Assembly: GCF_029227915.1 (NCBI RefSeq)
Contig: NC_079887.1
Location: 15,995,650 to 16,055,649, forward strand
Direction: 5' to 3'
DNA: 60,000 bases
DNA from: Hydractinia symbiolongicarpus
Taxonomy: Eukaryota > Cnidaria > Hydrozoa > Anthoathecata > Hydractiniidae
Position 1 is the first letter of the stretch. Each line of letters starts with the position of its first letter. This document shows positions 23,640-35,100 of this stretch, one piece after another. The notes under the pieces are model-generated. The model searched no databases and was not told where the DNA came from. It was given only the letters and a program-made list of their open reading frames with translations. The translations under genes were made by a program, and so were the position numbers.

Positions 23640-26191
23640 TCTTATATATTAATTTCCTTGCGTGAGTAAAACTGTGAGTCCACGACACGGAAATCACGGG
23701 TCACTTTCTTATGACGTGGCTGTACGCTTAAATTTAACTAAAAAGATTAGGGATGTACTTCATAGAAATCGCACATAAGGTGTAAATATATAACCCACTG
23801 CTAATAACGATATAAATATATATACCCTTATGCCAAAAAACTCTATGTTAGCATATATATATAGGTATCGCTACATATGAAACGGTATTAGATATTCACA
23901 AAGCATACGGACTGTTAAATGAAGTTCCTAGCATAAAACGGAAATTGTGTTTACGAAAAAGATGGCTGTTCTTTTTGAGTATTCTCTACTCTTTCATTCA
24001 AATAAATCTTTAAAAAAACATTTGAAGAAGAGCATGGTTTTATAAATTACTCATAGCAAGGTTCTGTAAGGTTTTTTCATGTTTTATTTTCAGTTTTGAT
24101 TATATTATTGTTGCCAGACATGTTTTATAGCTAGCATCATAAAAAGCCAACCACCACCAACAACTGGCTAGCTAGCTAGGAATATATATATATATGTAGC
24201 CATGTTCTTTATACCTAGCTAAGTCTCCAGTTTATATTTAAGTGACTAGCTATTAGCTGCTGTAGCTAGCTAATGCTAGCTTTAAACTAAAGATTCCCAG
24301 TATATATATTCCCACAAAACCCATCACACGTTATTAACCCTGAAAATTTTAAACATTTTCCTGGTTTTTTTTGGTTTGCGAAGTTCTTTTCCTCCAAATT
24401 TTCTGAAAATAAAGTTCAGAAATTACTTATTTTTAAAATGTAAATTTAATTTGCTTCAAATTGTGGTTTTGACATTTTCATGTAAGAATTTGTGGGCAAA
24501 AACCTTAATCAGCATGCTAAAAGAACTGACTTTTCTTAATTTAGAATTACTAAACACAACCATTTTCTTACATTTAGTGTAAACTTTTGTGCGTATGGCT
24601 TATATTTAATACACCAAAAGAGCTACTTTGTTGATTTCAATTTTATACTCTTTGTAAGCTATTTTTTTCTTCTTTTTGACATTTCTGTTTTACCACTCAA
24701 TTTTTACATTTTATAAGTTATTTGGAACAGAATGGTATGAAATAGACCAAAATACCTGATCTTAGTTGTTTTTAATTTACAGGCTGTATCTGTGAAACTT
24801 TAAGGGGAACATTTGGTGGAAGACAATGGCATGACATATACTGATAGAACTGATTTTTGTTGTGTTAGATGTTATATCTGAACCTTTTTGACATTTTATG
24901 TTAATTTTGCGAGGAAGGACCTTGCAAGCTTTGTTTTTCTATATTTTGTATAAATTCTTACTGGGGAGGACTCCGTGCAATATATCGAAATGACTGATCC
25001 TTCTCGATTTAAATTTGATGTGTTCTAAATCGTATATAGTTTTGGAAATTTTGTGTAAGATTTAATGGGTAAGAGCTAGATGCAAAATGTCAAAAAAACT
25101 TTTTTTGTTGAATCAGAAGCACTCCCTACAACCATTCTTTTTTTTACAGTTTGTGAAGCTTTTGTGAGGAAAGAGTGTATGCAATATTATCGAAATAACT
25201 GATTTTTGTTGCAAACTGTTTTTCATTGGCATTTTGGATTAAAATGTTGTTTTAGAGGGCATATGCAGTAGATATATGTACTGAAATAGTTAAATTTTGC
25301 AAACTTTGATTTTGTCGTTACCTCTCATTTTTTACATTTTGATTAAACTTTTGTGGGAGACCACCGGTATGCGAAGGACCAAAATAAGAGATTTTAGTAT
25401 TATTTAGAATTTGTATTTTGTGTTGCAAAATTGGTGCAAAAATTGACATAAAATGAACTTATATAAAGATTGATTGCTGTTGTTTAACATGACTCATTAT
25501 GACTTATATATATATTTTATGAAAATTTGTGACAGAATACTATGTGAGATTTGAAATTTTGTTTACTTTATTGATGGTAAAACAGCATGCAAATTGCTAA
25601 AAGGACTTTATTAATTTTAGGTTTAAACACCGTTATTTTGTTGGCATTTTGTCTAAAGTTTGGTGAGGAGGGACTGTATGCAATATATCAAATAATGTTT
25701 TATTGCATTATAATTTGTCCTTGCAAATCCCTTTTTTTACACCTTAGATAAAAAATTCTGTCAGAGGCACAATTTATTGTTTATTTTTCACATTGTGTGT
25801 CAACCTTTGGCAGGGTTTGCAATAAACTAACTGATTTTAACATATACAATGAGAGAGATTTGTGTTTGACATTGATCAGCTTTTTTGTATATATGTGGCG
25901 TTTTAAGTGATTTAAATTTTATGGGTGAGATGTATGTTGAAATGCTTTTGGAAACTTCTTTCCGAATAATTTTCGCATTTGTCAGATGGTCAGAGCAAGT
26001 AATTTTAGTAGATTTAGATTTTAAATGTCACATAAATACTGCAGTTGTTGAAAACCTTTAATTTTTTTGGTCATTTATATAATAATGCAGATGTAAGATG
26101 CGCACTGCTGTATTGTTTGTTTTTTGATGGACATATATCTGCTACATAAATTAAATGGAATACAGTGGATTCTTCCACGGGAAACAGCTAG
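23640..26191 (+). mobile_element. Non-autonomous Helitron-like element B
   Basis: Starts TCTTATATATTAATTTCC at the base immediately after element A and ends with the hairpin GTGGATTCTTCCAC, GGGAAACAG and CTAG before a T. The 5' end shares GGTCACTTTCTTATGACGTG with element A. The interior has a CTAGCTAGC-rich stretch (about 24160-24290) followed by a degenerate tandem repeat. No transposase is encoded. It abuts element A head-to-tail with no bases between. Confidence 0.6.
24370..26150 (+). repeat. Degenerate internal tandem repeat of Helitron B
   Basis: Irregular units of about 95-150 bp recur, each with a core like ACATTTTGTGTAAACTTTTG, then GTGGGAGGA, a run like TATGCAATAT, and ACTGATTTTTGTTG. 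The same core recurs in the Helitron at 50008-52861. Confidence 0.6.
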
Positions 26192-27239
26192 TACTTAATT
26201 AAACTTGCAGAAGAGAAAGTCATAAAATTTAATGAGGCAAATAAGGCAAAGATTTGTTTTAAGGTAACTGTGGTAACACTATCACATTAATAAATTATAA
26301 ATGTAACAAATATATGTATCTACTTTCTGTTTGCCACAAGAACGGTTACTTTGCATTGCAGTATGCTTTTAGTTTTTAAATTCACTGTGAAACATAAATG
26401 TAAAATAACAAGGTACAATGTGTTGAAAAAAAAAACGTCTCGTTTAATGTCAGTTTATAAAGCTGCTGCTACTTTGAATTAGTGTATTGAAACAAATACA
26501 GTAGTACAGTACTTTATTTTCCTACTTTGTGTGCATAATTCCCCCTTTTCTTTCACATGGTAATACAACAGGGGCTGGCTCTGCTACCTATAATCTCCGT
26601 GGCTCCTAGCTTTAAAAATCAGTTAAATTTACAAATCCATAAAATTATCACATCATACTTTCTTCTTTAATTTTTATACTAATTTACTATATTTCTTGGT
26701 TTTTCTAACTATCTGGTCATGTGTTTACAATCACTTTTTACCACTTAAACACAAAAATTATCTTCATCTGAGTTTCCTGTATGATTGCAAAAAATGCTTA
26801 CAGTTAAACAAATATTCCAAAAAATTGTTATACAATGTTTTTAAAAGTGATTATATATTTTAAAAGAAACTAATTGCCAATCGCAACATTTTACTTTGTT
26901 CATAACGAAACTACTTTTTTTTACTCATTAAACCATACTTCCTTCCTGACTAAAGTTCACATCCTACAATTTTTTTCCTTTAGCAAACAAACGTGCTATC
27001 TGTGAACTGGTAACCATAACGAGCTTATTAAGTATAATCACCTCTATTTAAGGCAAACCTGATTACATCACATCTTTTTTTCAAATGCAAATTCTACATA
27101 AAATTTTACAAAAAACTGAACTCACCTAGTTCACATGGCTGACATGAATTGGAGATTATCAAATCTTGATAAGTTTATAAAAAAACATGTATTACAACAT
27201 CTTTTTTTGAGAATTAACAGCACTATTGGGTCACAAATA
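26192..27239. other. AT-rich intergenic DNA
   Basis: Between two Helitron-like elements. No open frame, RNA gene or repeat can be supported here. Confidence 0.4.
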
Positions 27240-27880
27240 TCTATATAATAATACGGAGCTTCTGTCTGTGACTTTTGCAAAGTGGATAAAATTTCTTTGA
27301 TAAAGTCTTATAAAACATTGCCTATAAATTTGTTCTGTAAATTAGCAAACTTTGACGTTAGAGCAATATTGACGTCAAAGGAAAGTATATTAAGATTAGT
27401 GAAGCCATTGCATTGCACTTTTAAATTTAAGGCTAAATAACTTGGAAACGGGTGGAAATAACTGATGTCATCTCCTGCGTGGGTAACTAGGGACTACCTG
27501 GGACCAATTTAGGTAAGTTTCCCAAACCTGGGTCCCTGAATCCGTTTCGGAATGGACGGGTTGATGACGTCATCAAAAAACCTTTAAACCTTGATATCTC
27601 TATGCAATCGTTTGTCAAAAGTACATAATCCTATACATTTTCTTCATCAGCGTTTTAAGATCTATACGATAAAGACAACAGGTATACGAACTTATAAAAA
27701 AAAATTCTGTCTTGATGGGGCCATTGCTGACGTCAGCAAAATTTTTAAACCCGTCCTTATATCTCATTAACAACTCATATCAAAAGCGCATGATCATATA
27801 CATTTTCTTGATCATCGCTTTAATCTCTACACAATTTTTATCCTGCCTCAGTGGATTTTTCCACGGGCCTTATCGACTAG
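27240..27880 (+). mobile_element. Short non-autonomous Helitron-like element C
   Basis: Begins TCTATATAATAATACGG after an A and ends with the hairpin GTGGATTTTTCCAC, GGGCCTTATCGA and CTAG before a T. The interior holds two degenerate copies of a roughly 150-bp unit containing GACGTCA and TATACATTTTCTT. No coding capacity. Its 5' end is close to that of the element at 50008. Confidence 0.65.
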
Positions 27881-28619
27881 TGTAACAATAATACCCTGAA
27901 ATATTATTGTGCCTTGTGCCCATTTGGACTAGATCAAACAACATAGCAAAGATTTTAACTTTTAAGAATAGTGTGTGAATAATAATTTTATTGTCAATAA
28001 TATGGCAGCGTATCTGGAACTCTAGCCTTTATTTGATTTTTACAAAGGTGGTAATTAGGAGTATCTCTATTATTTGTTGTTCCTTGTACAATAATTTGTT
28101 TGTTGTTGGTGAAGATACATTTTGACCTAGGAAGGCCTTGGTTACTAGTTAACATGGATAAAGATGTAAAAGTTGGCTTAGACAATTTAATTGCATTGTA
28201 AATACACTTTAAAGAAGATAATTTTGGATAAAATGGATAAAATCCCACATATGCTAACATAATTAATTTAAAAGTTCACAAGGATATGATAAAGTCATAG
28301 ATATAATTATTACATAATCTATCAATATAACACAAACAGTGAATTTTGAAACCATAATGCAAAGGAACATGCAAGTTGAAAAGGGCAAAATGGCAGACAT
28401 TTTCATAATAATGAAATTATTGTTTCAGATTTTAAATCACTGTTTTAAACAGTGTACCAAGTTTCAGGCTGGCAGCAGTAATGGTTCTGTATTACCATTT
28501 TATGACAACACATTTGCAAGCTATTTTTACAAGGCACATATACTTTAGAGGAGTTATTATATTTGTCCTAATTTTGTTAACATTTTATCAAATTTTGCAT
28601 TAAATAAAATAAAATTGAG
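27881..28619. other. Intergenic DNA
   Basis: AT-rich. A minus-strand frame of about 88 codons (27994-28260) and a plus frame (28339-28548) have no recognisable domain or codon signature and are not called as genes. Confidence 0.3.
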
Positions 28620-29204
28620 TTAAGGCCGAAATACATGATCCATTCCTGATGGATGAGTCATTGGTCAAAACGGATTGTGTATTTAAAAAAAAATGATTGA
28701 CCTGCCAAATTTGACCTATCTTTCATTTCAAAAAGATGGGCGTGTTCATTTTTTTTGATTAAACGGATAATCCTTCTCCATTGAAATTTCGTAAATCTAT
28801 TGTCTTAAATGTTTCACGTCATGTAACACTTTCGGAATATTATGTAAAATACAGTTGAAAACAAGATAGCTACAGTGAAAAACATCAAGATAAAAGCAAG
28901 AGAAAATGGCAAAAGCAATGATTTTGAATTTTATTCTTTTTGCTTTGCCATTTGGACTCATTCTCAAAAACTAATGTTGATGTTACACCCAAATTTTCCT
29001 TCATATCACCAGTATGGATCTCTTCCTTTTTTTAAAACGCTAGCTATGATAATCACAGAGGCAGAAACCGTAGTGACTTTTGAAGCATGTTGTACGTTTA
29101 AACAGATTATGTGCACACAAGAAACCTTTCACAAAGTTTTCCCAACAGGTTATCCATTACGTTTTGACCTTCTATTTAAACGGATCGTGTATTTCAGCCC
29201 TTAG
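28620..29204. mobile_element. Candidate TIR element (MITE)
   Basis: Left end TTAAGGCCGAAATACATGATCC resembles the reverse complement of the right end near 29180-29204 (GGATCGTGTATTTCAGCCCT), about 24 bp with several mismatches. The enclosed plus-strand frame of about 109 codons has no known domain. The target-site duplication is unclear. Confidence 0.35.
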
Positions 29205-29252
29205 GTTTTAAAAAATTTTGTTATTCAATAACAAAATTTTTTTAAAAATTTA

Positions 29253-29366
29253 TCTATATTATAATGCCCGTATACGTCTGTCCATCCATTCGTCTGTCTG
29301 TCACGCAAAATGGTAGCTTAGCTGCGACATACGAACCTGTGGATTTTTCCATGGGCTAACGACTAG
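29253..29366 (+). mobile_element. Miniature Helitron-like element D (114 bp)
   Basis: 5' TCTATATTATAATGCCCG after an A; 3' hairpin GTGGATTTTTCCAT, GGGCTAACGA and CTAG before a T. Both termini match elements C and E, with almost nothing between them. Probably a deletion derivative. Confidence 0.55.
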
Positions 29367-32186
29367 TTTACAATAATATTGTAAATAAATTTTTGTGAAA
29401 TGTAAGATTTAGATCAATGATTGTCAACAAAATTAGAATTAATTTTTGTTACAATTTTATCATTTTTGTGATTTGGAGGAAATTGTACTCAAAATACATT
29501 TGTTTAACCCACAACTATGTCAAGTTAGCAAATCACTAAATGCAACCGACAGGATTACATTGGTGTTTTTGCATGTAACTTCTTTCAAATTTTATTTGAA
29601 TGGAATTTCCAGAATGTGAAATGCTTATCAATTTGCAAACAATGCAAAAAATGATAATTCTCACTTCTTCTTAACCCATAAATTATAATTATCTAATAAC
29701 ACCCAATGAAATGTTTACAATATCCTTAAAAGTGGTCTGATATTTTTAAACATGTCTATTATAATATAACTTGTTATACACCTGTTTTTAGGAACATGAC
29801 ATTTTTGGTTTCCATGTCACTAAAAGTACAATCCCTTTTAAATGAAGGAATGACACTGACATTGTAAAATGCAATGCATATAAAAACAATGGAGATCCAA
29901 CTGTAGGAAAAGGCTTACAATAAGCTATCAGTAATTGGCAAGCAATGCCCTCGCACACGCAAAGCAGGCCTGGTCATGAATGGTGTGCAATCTCACGCGC
30001 ACGCCATCTTTGCAATCACATTGAGCAGGTATCATTTTTAGGTGTTATTGACATGTATTTCACAACCTAGTGCCCAGGACTTTATTGTTTAATTCCTGTT
30101 AAAAATATTGAAAAATATTAAAATTAAATGTATAGATGATAATTTTCATTTTTTATCTTCTCCCCTTCAAGCAATAGGTGACTATTGAAAATATGAAAAA
30201 TAAATTAAAAATGCAATTAATAAGACACCTGCAACTATCTCCTCTCCATTGCTGCATTTTATTTTATCATACACACTGTGATTGTTGAGATATAAATAGA
30301 TAACAAAATTATATAAACATTAATGTTCTGTACATCGCTGTTACAGACAATTCGTGATAATTATTATGTTGTTTATTTTTATTTCGTCAATCAGAGACAG
30401 GGAAGTTAAGACTGAGAGAGTCACTAGTTCACACACTCAATTCTCGTGTTTGGGGTTCACAAGTTTAAACGTCCCCCACTTATCTTCAGCATTAAAAAAC
30501 TAATAATAACAAAGAACTAAAAAAACAAACAAAAAAAGCAACCACATTATAAAATAAAATAAATAAAAAACAATAAAAAAATTAGACTCTCGTTACTTAT
30601 TTTTACACAAGTCTGGAAAGACTCGGTGGACTCGCGCAATGTATTTGATGCGAGTCTGAAAAGACTTGCCCGAAATAGGGTTGGATTTTAAGCCCTATTA
30701 TGAAATGATTTTCATGATTCATCATTAGCACTGTCATTGAATTTTTATTGTTATTTTTAATATTTCTGAATAGCTAGAGCAAATAAAGTTATCAAACCTT
30801 GGAGCATGCGATTAATCATGTGAGTGCACTTTCTTTTTAATAGGCCTGTTAAAATTATGCAGCATTGTTCCCTCCTCTTATCGGATTTATTCCCAGAGTT
30901 TGCTGTGAGAAAAAATGTTAAGCTAGCTTAACACAAGACTTCAAGGGCCTTATTAATTCCATTTACCATTTACACATTCACCAATATGTTACCAAAGAAG
31001 TCAGACAAATGACAATACTGATAATTTTATACTTACGCAGCATAATCTGCAGCTTTAATACATCTTTTTTCCTTTTACTACATCAGCCAGATATATACTT
31101 GTGATGGTTGCCAGTTTACCCTGAGAAAGAAAAAGCTATCTATCAAGCACCTAAACTTATTAAAAATACAGTAACCTCTTTAATTTGTTTTTCTTTAAAA
31201 AAATTGTTCAAAAATCTGACCCTGAACATTTTTATAAATTTTTAAAACAATAAGTACAAATACATATTAGGAAACAGAATAAGCAGCAACACACTATATA
31301 ACAAAATATTTTTTTGAATCTGCATAAAAAAGTTAGCTTTTTAACCTATTCCTTCCCCCTATTTGTAAATGAGTGACATGTCCAATTATTATTTCCAAAA
31401 AGAATAAAGAAGATTCTTAGAAGGCTTACAACAAGGTACAATAAGTAAAGATACAATCTCTCTCTCTAAAGACAAACTTTTTAGCTAAGCTAGCTAGCTA
31501 AGGTTTTTTTTTCAGATTTATTGAGGATTTAAAAGACAAACATGTTTATCACTTTTGGGTAAGATTAATCCAGTAATTTTTAATACCGTTTGTGCCAATT
31601 TATGACGTTACAGAGGAGTATAAAAAATAGCATGAGAAGATATTTGTTTACATTTATTCCCAGGCCGTCATTCCAGATACCATCATGATACGGCCTCGTT
31701 TTAATACTAGGCCTGCCCGGTGCTGTTGTTCAAAAACAAATTCCTTTTGTGTGTTGTAAGCGCCTAAATAATTTTAAAAAAAAGTTGCTCTTTTGCTGCA
31801 AATGCAAAACATTCGCTATTAAGTATTTTTCATAACGTTTCAAAAAAAAATTTGGTAAAAATTCTAATGCTGAAATAATATATTCGGGCAAATTAATCAG
31901 ACTTGCCTATAGGCAAGACTTGACAAGCTTTATCAAATTACGCAACGGTTGCGTGAGGGTTCGTTAATAAATATTGTCCAATCATAAAGCACATCAGCCG
32001 GCGAACAAGCATTTGCGACAACTTCGTCCCAAGACTTGGCTACTTGTAGTCAATAAAAAAACTGGGTATAAAGTACACTTTTTTCTTCAAAACAACAAAA
32101 CAAAGTTTTGTCGAAAAAGAACTCATCTGCTGGTGAATCAAACAAGAATACGGTTTAGTTTGCAGTAAAAATCAAAGAATAAAAGT
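29367..32186. other. Intergenic DNA upstream of PPM1D
   Basis: AT-rich. It must hold the PPM1D promoter and 5' leader; no specific promoter element is assigned. An exon-like minus-strand segment at 31036-31121 is treated as a finding. No other gene is supported. Confidence 0.35.
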
Positions 32187-35100
32187 ATGGCTTCACTGTC
32201 TGAGGAAAAAGAAAATGAATGCTTACCACATAGGGATATATTACGTGTTTGCTCAGAGACAAATCAAGGTATGCGAAGGTATATGGAAGATGAGGTGTCA
32301 GTTGTAATTGAAGAAGGCAAAAGAACCGCTTTCTTAGGGGTTTTCGATGGCCATGGAGGCAAAGAAGCTTCAATATTTGCCAGGGACAATCTTTACACTA
32401 ATATAAAAAATCAGCCTGGATTTTATGATACAGATGCTGAGAAGGTCAAGTTGGCCATCAGGAACGGATTTGTTGCCACACATTGGCAGATGTTTCATGA
32501 AGTTGGTATGACTATAGCTATATAATTTAAAGTTTTTCTAGCTATAGCTAGCTAGCTATTAATTTTTATTATTCGTCAAATTTGTTAACAAAATAATTAA
32601 TTAATTTGTGGCGCCGTAGATTAGTGGTTATAGCTTTCGTACTCTGTGCGGGAGACCGGGGTTCGATTCCTCTTGACGGCGATTCAACATGGGCGAGTGA
32701 ATGTTACCATAGCCCCGGGTTAACCCAAGCCATGTGAGGGAAATTGGGGAGATGGCACACTGTGTGAGCCGTTGGATGTTGCCGGGAGTTGTCTAGTAGA
32801 GCGTGGGCCCTACTAATTGGGTCTGCGTAGCTCAAAATGAGCATTAAATACTCTAGGACTCTCCATCTAAGCCATGGCCCCTCCTGGAAATAATAGACAG
32901 GGTATATCCCTCGATATTTGTGAGGCTAGCCATGTAAAATATGCACATCTATCTTAAGATTTTTTTCATGTGCAGTTAAACACTTTAGCACTTCATTGAA
33001 TAATCATGTGTGCATATTTTACATGGCTAGTCTCACAAATATCGAGGGATATACCCTGTCTATTATTTCCAGGAGAGGCCAAGGTTTAGATGGAGAGTCC
33101 TAGAGTATTTAATGCTCGTTTTGAGCTACGCAGACCCAATTAGAGCCCGTGCTCTACTAGACAACTCCTGGCAACATCCAATGGCCCACACAGTGTGCCA
33201 TTTCCTCAAATTCCCTCACATGGCTTGGGTTAACCCGGGGCTATGGTTACATTCACTCGTCATGATGAATCGCCGTCAAGAGGAATCGAACCCCGGTCTC
33301 CCGCACACAGTACAAGAGCTATAACCACTAATCTACAGCGCCACAATCATTATAGAACAACTTCACAATTGATACTGAAATATATACTTTTAACTTGCCG
33401 CAATATTGATGCCTCCTGGTTTATTTAAATTCATTTAAAGTCCTAACAAATGCCTTTGTGTGAAGAAGTGGACTGAAAATAACTTTGCTTCACCTAGCAC
33501 CTCATCTTTTTTCCTGACACGCAGATGCCAGACCTGAAAGAGCTTACCACTGGCAATGTAAACAATGGAATTAATCTATATCATTTTTAAGAACTATTCC
33601 TTTTAGTACATCTTAGTGTAAAATGTTTCCTGTAAAAATTATGGATCAATTGTTATCATGTGCAACTGCTGCCTCCTACAATAGTTACATTGCTATGATT
33701 GCTACAACATTCAGGAAAAACACCTATTTGGGTGAAATTGCTTACTTTCAAGTGCCTAATAAATTGGAGATCAGACTAAAAATATTAGGTCTGAAAAACT
33801 GTTGAATTTTAATAAACAGAAACAGTGTACAGGAACTTGAATGATTTTAAAGTGCTGGAAAGAACAAAAACAGGTTTCTCTAGAAATTAAACACAGAAGC
33901 ATCTGTCTACTTAGGACTTTCAATGGAAGATATAAACACTTAAAAAAAACGGACATGCATACTGACAAAAAAGGAAACAAAATCAGAGTTTTCAAAAAAC
34001 TTCATTTTCTTTTTCAGAAAAATTCATTTTCTTTAAAATTAAAAATAGGGGAGGGGGTAATAAAGTGTTTAGGAGTTTGGAAAAAAATATAAATAGTATA
34101 CATAGGCTATTCGCCTAGTTAGACAATGAATGATGGCTCAATTAAACAAGATGTTGCTTTAGTATTTGAATTGTGTATTGACAACTTATGGTATAACCCC
34201 ACTAAGAGTGGCTTGCTAACCTGAGCTTGTTAGATCAAATATGTTTATAACAGGTTAAATTGTGAGGTTTAGCTAGAGTTTTCAAAATCATACTTTAATT
34301 AGAAAGAATAAACCATTATAAGAAAGTTGTACAAAACCCTTAAAAAAAGTCAAGAAAGTTAAATAATATAAATTAAATACAGACTTTTACACCTGTGTAT
34401 TTACTTTCTTAAAAATTAGCCATAATTTCATTAATTTAAAATGATTATATTTCTTTTAAATGTTAGAGGTCAGCAAACATAGTTGTGATTCCTATACAGA
34501 GGGTTCAAACAAAATACTTTCAACATTACCATCGTAATTTTGTTATACTAGCTTTAAAGATAAGCTTTGTCATTAATATTCATGTTGATGATTTGTGAAT
34601 AAATTATGGAGTGAGTTAACCTCTTCTGCAATGTTATAAGTGGTATCTTTGTTATAATGTTATAAGTGGTATCTTTATTGTGAACTGTTTATACAAGAAG
34701 TAACGATAATAATACCACAATGCATGACTTGTAATTAACCGATTAAAACATGCAATTTGGACATTGTAATTAGGGATCATTTCATGTTATAGACCTTATC
34801 AAAAGAATTTTATTGAAATCATCACATTCCAACCATTTTTTTTAATTTTTGACAAGCAGTAAGCCTGACAAATGTTGATGTTCTTCTAGATCATTAAAAA
34901 ACTTTTGAGAATTCAATGCACTCTAAATACAATGGCTGTATTTTTAGTAAGTTTAAACCAAGGGACTGTTTTACGCCGAAGACAAAATTTAGAGGTAAAA
35001 TCACTTTTCGTGATTGACAAGGAAGTTACTTTGGTTGCAGACAAGTTATTCTACTTTGGGACATGAATTTAGATCAATCAATTGCCTGGAGTTGATTTGT

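Noticed and set aside
32610-32680. Functional tRNA gene
   Set aside because: B-box is good, but the anticodon arm is wobble-rich, U33 is missing in the best fold, and the sequence continues into a SINE body duplicated in inverted orientation.
33112-33428. Plus-strand frames with RPRSPA-like peptides
   Set aside because: These are the antisense of SINE copy 2.
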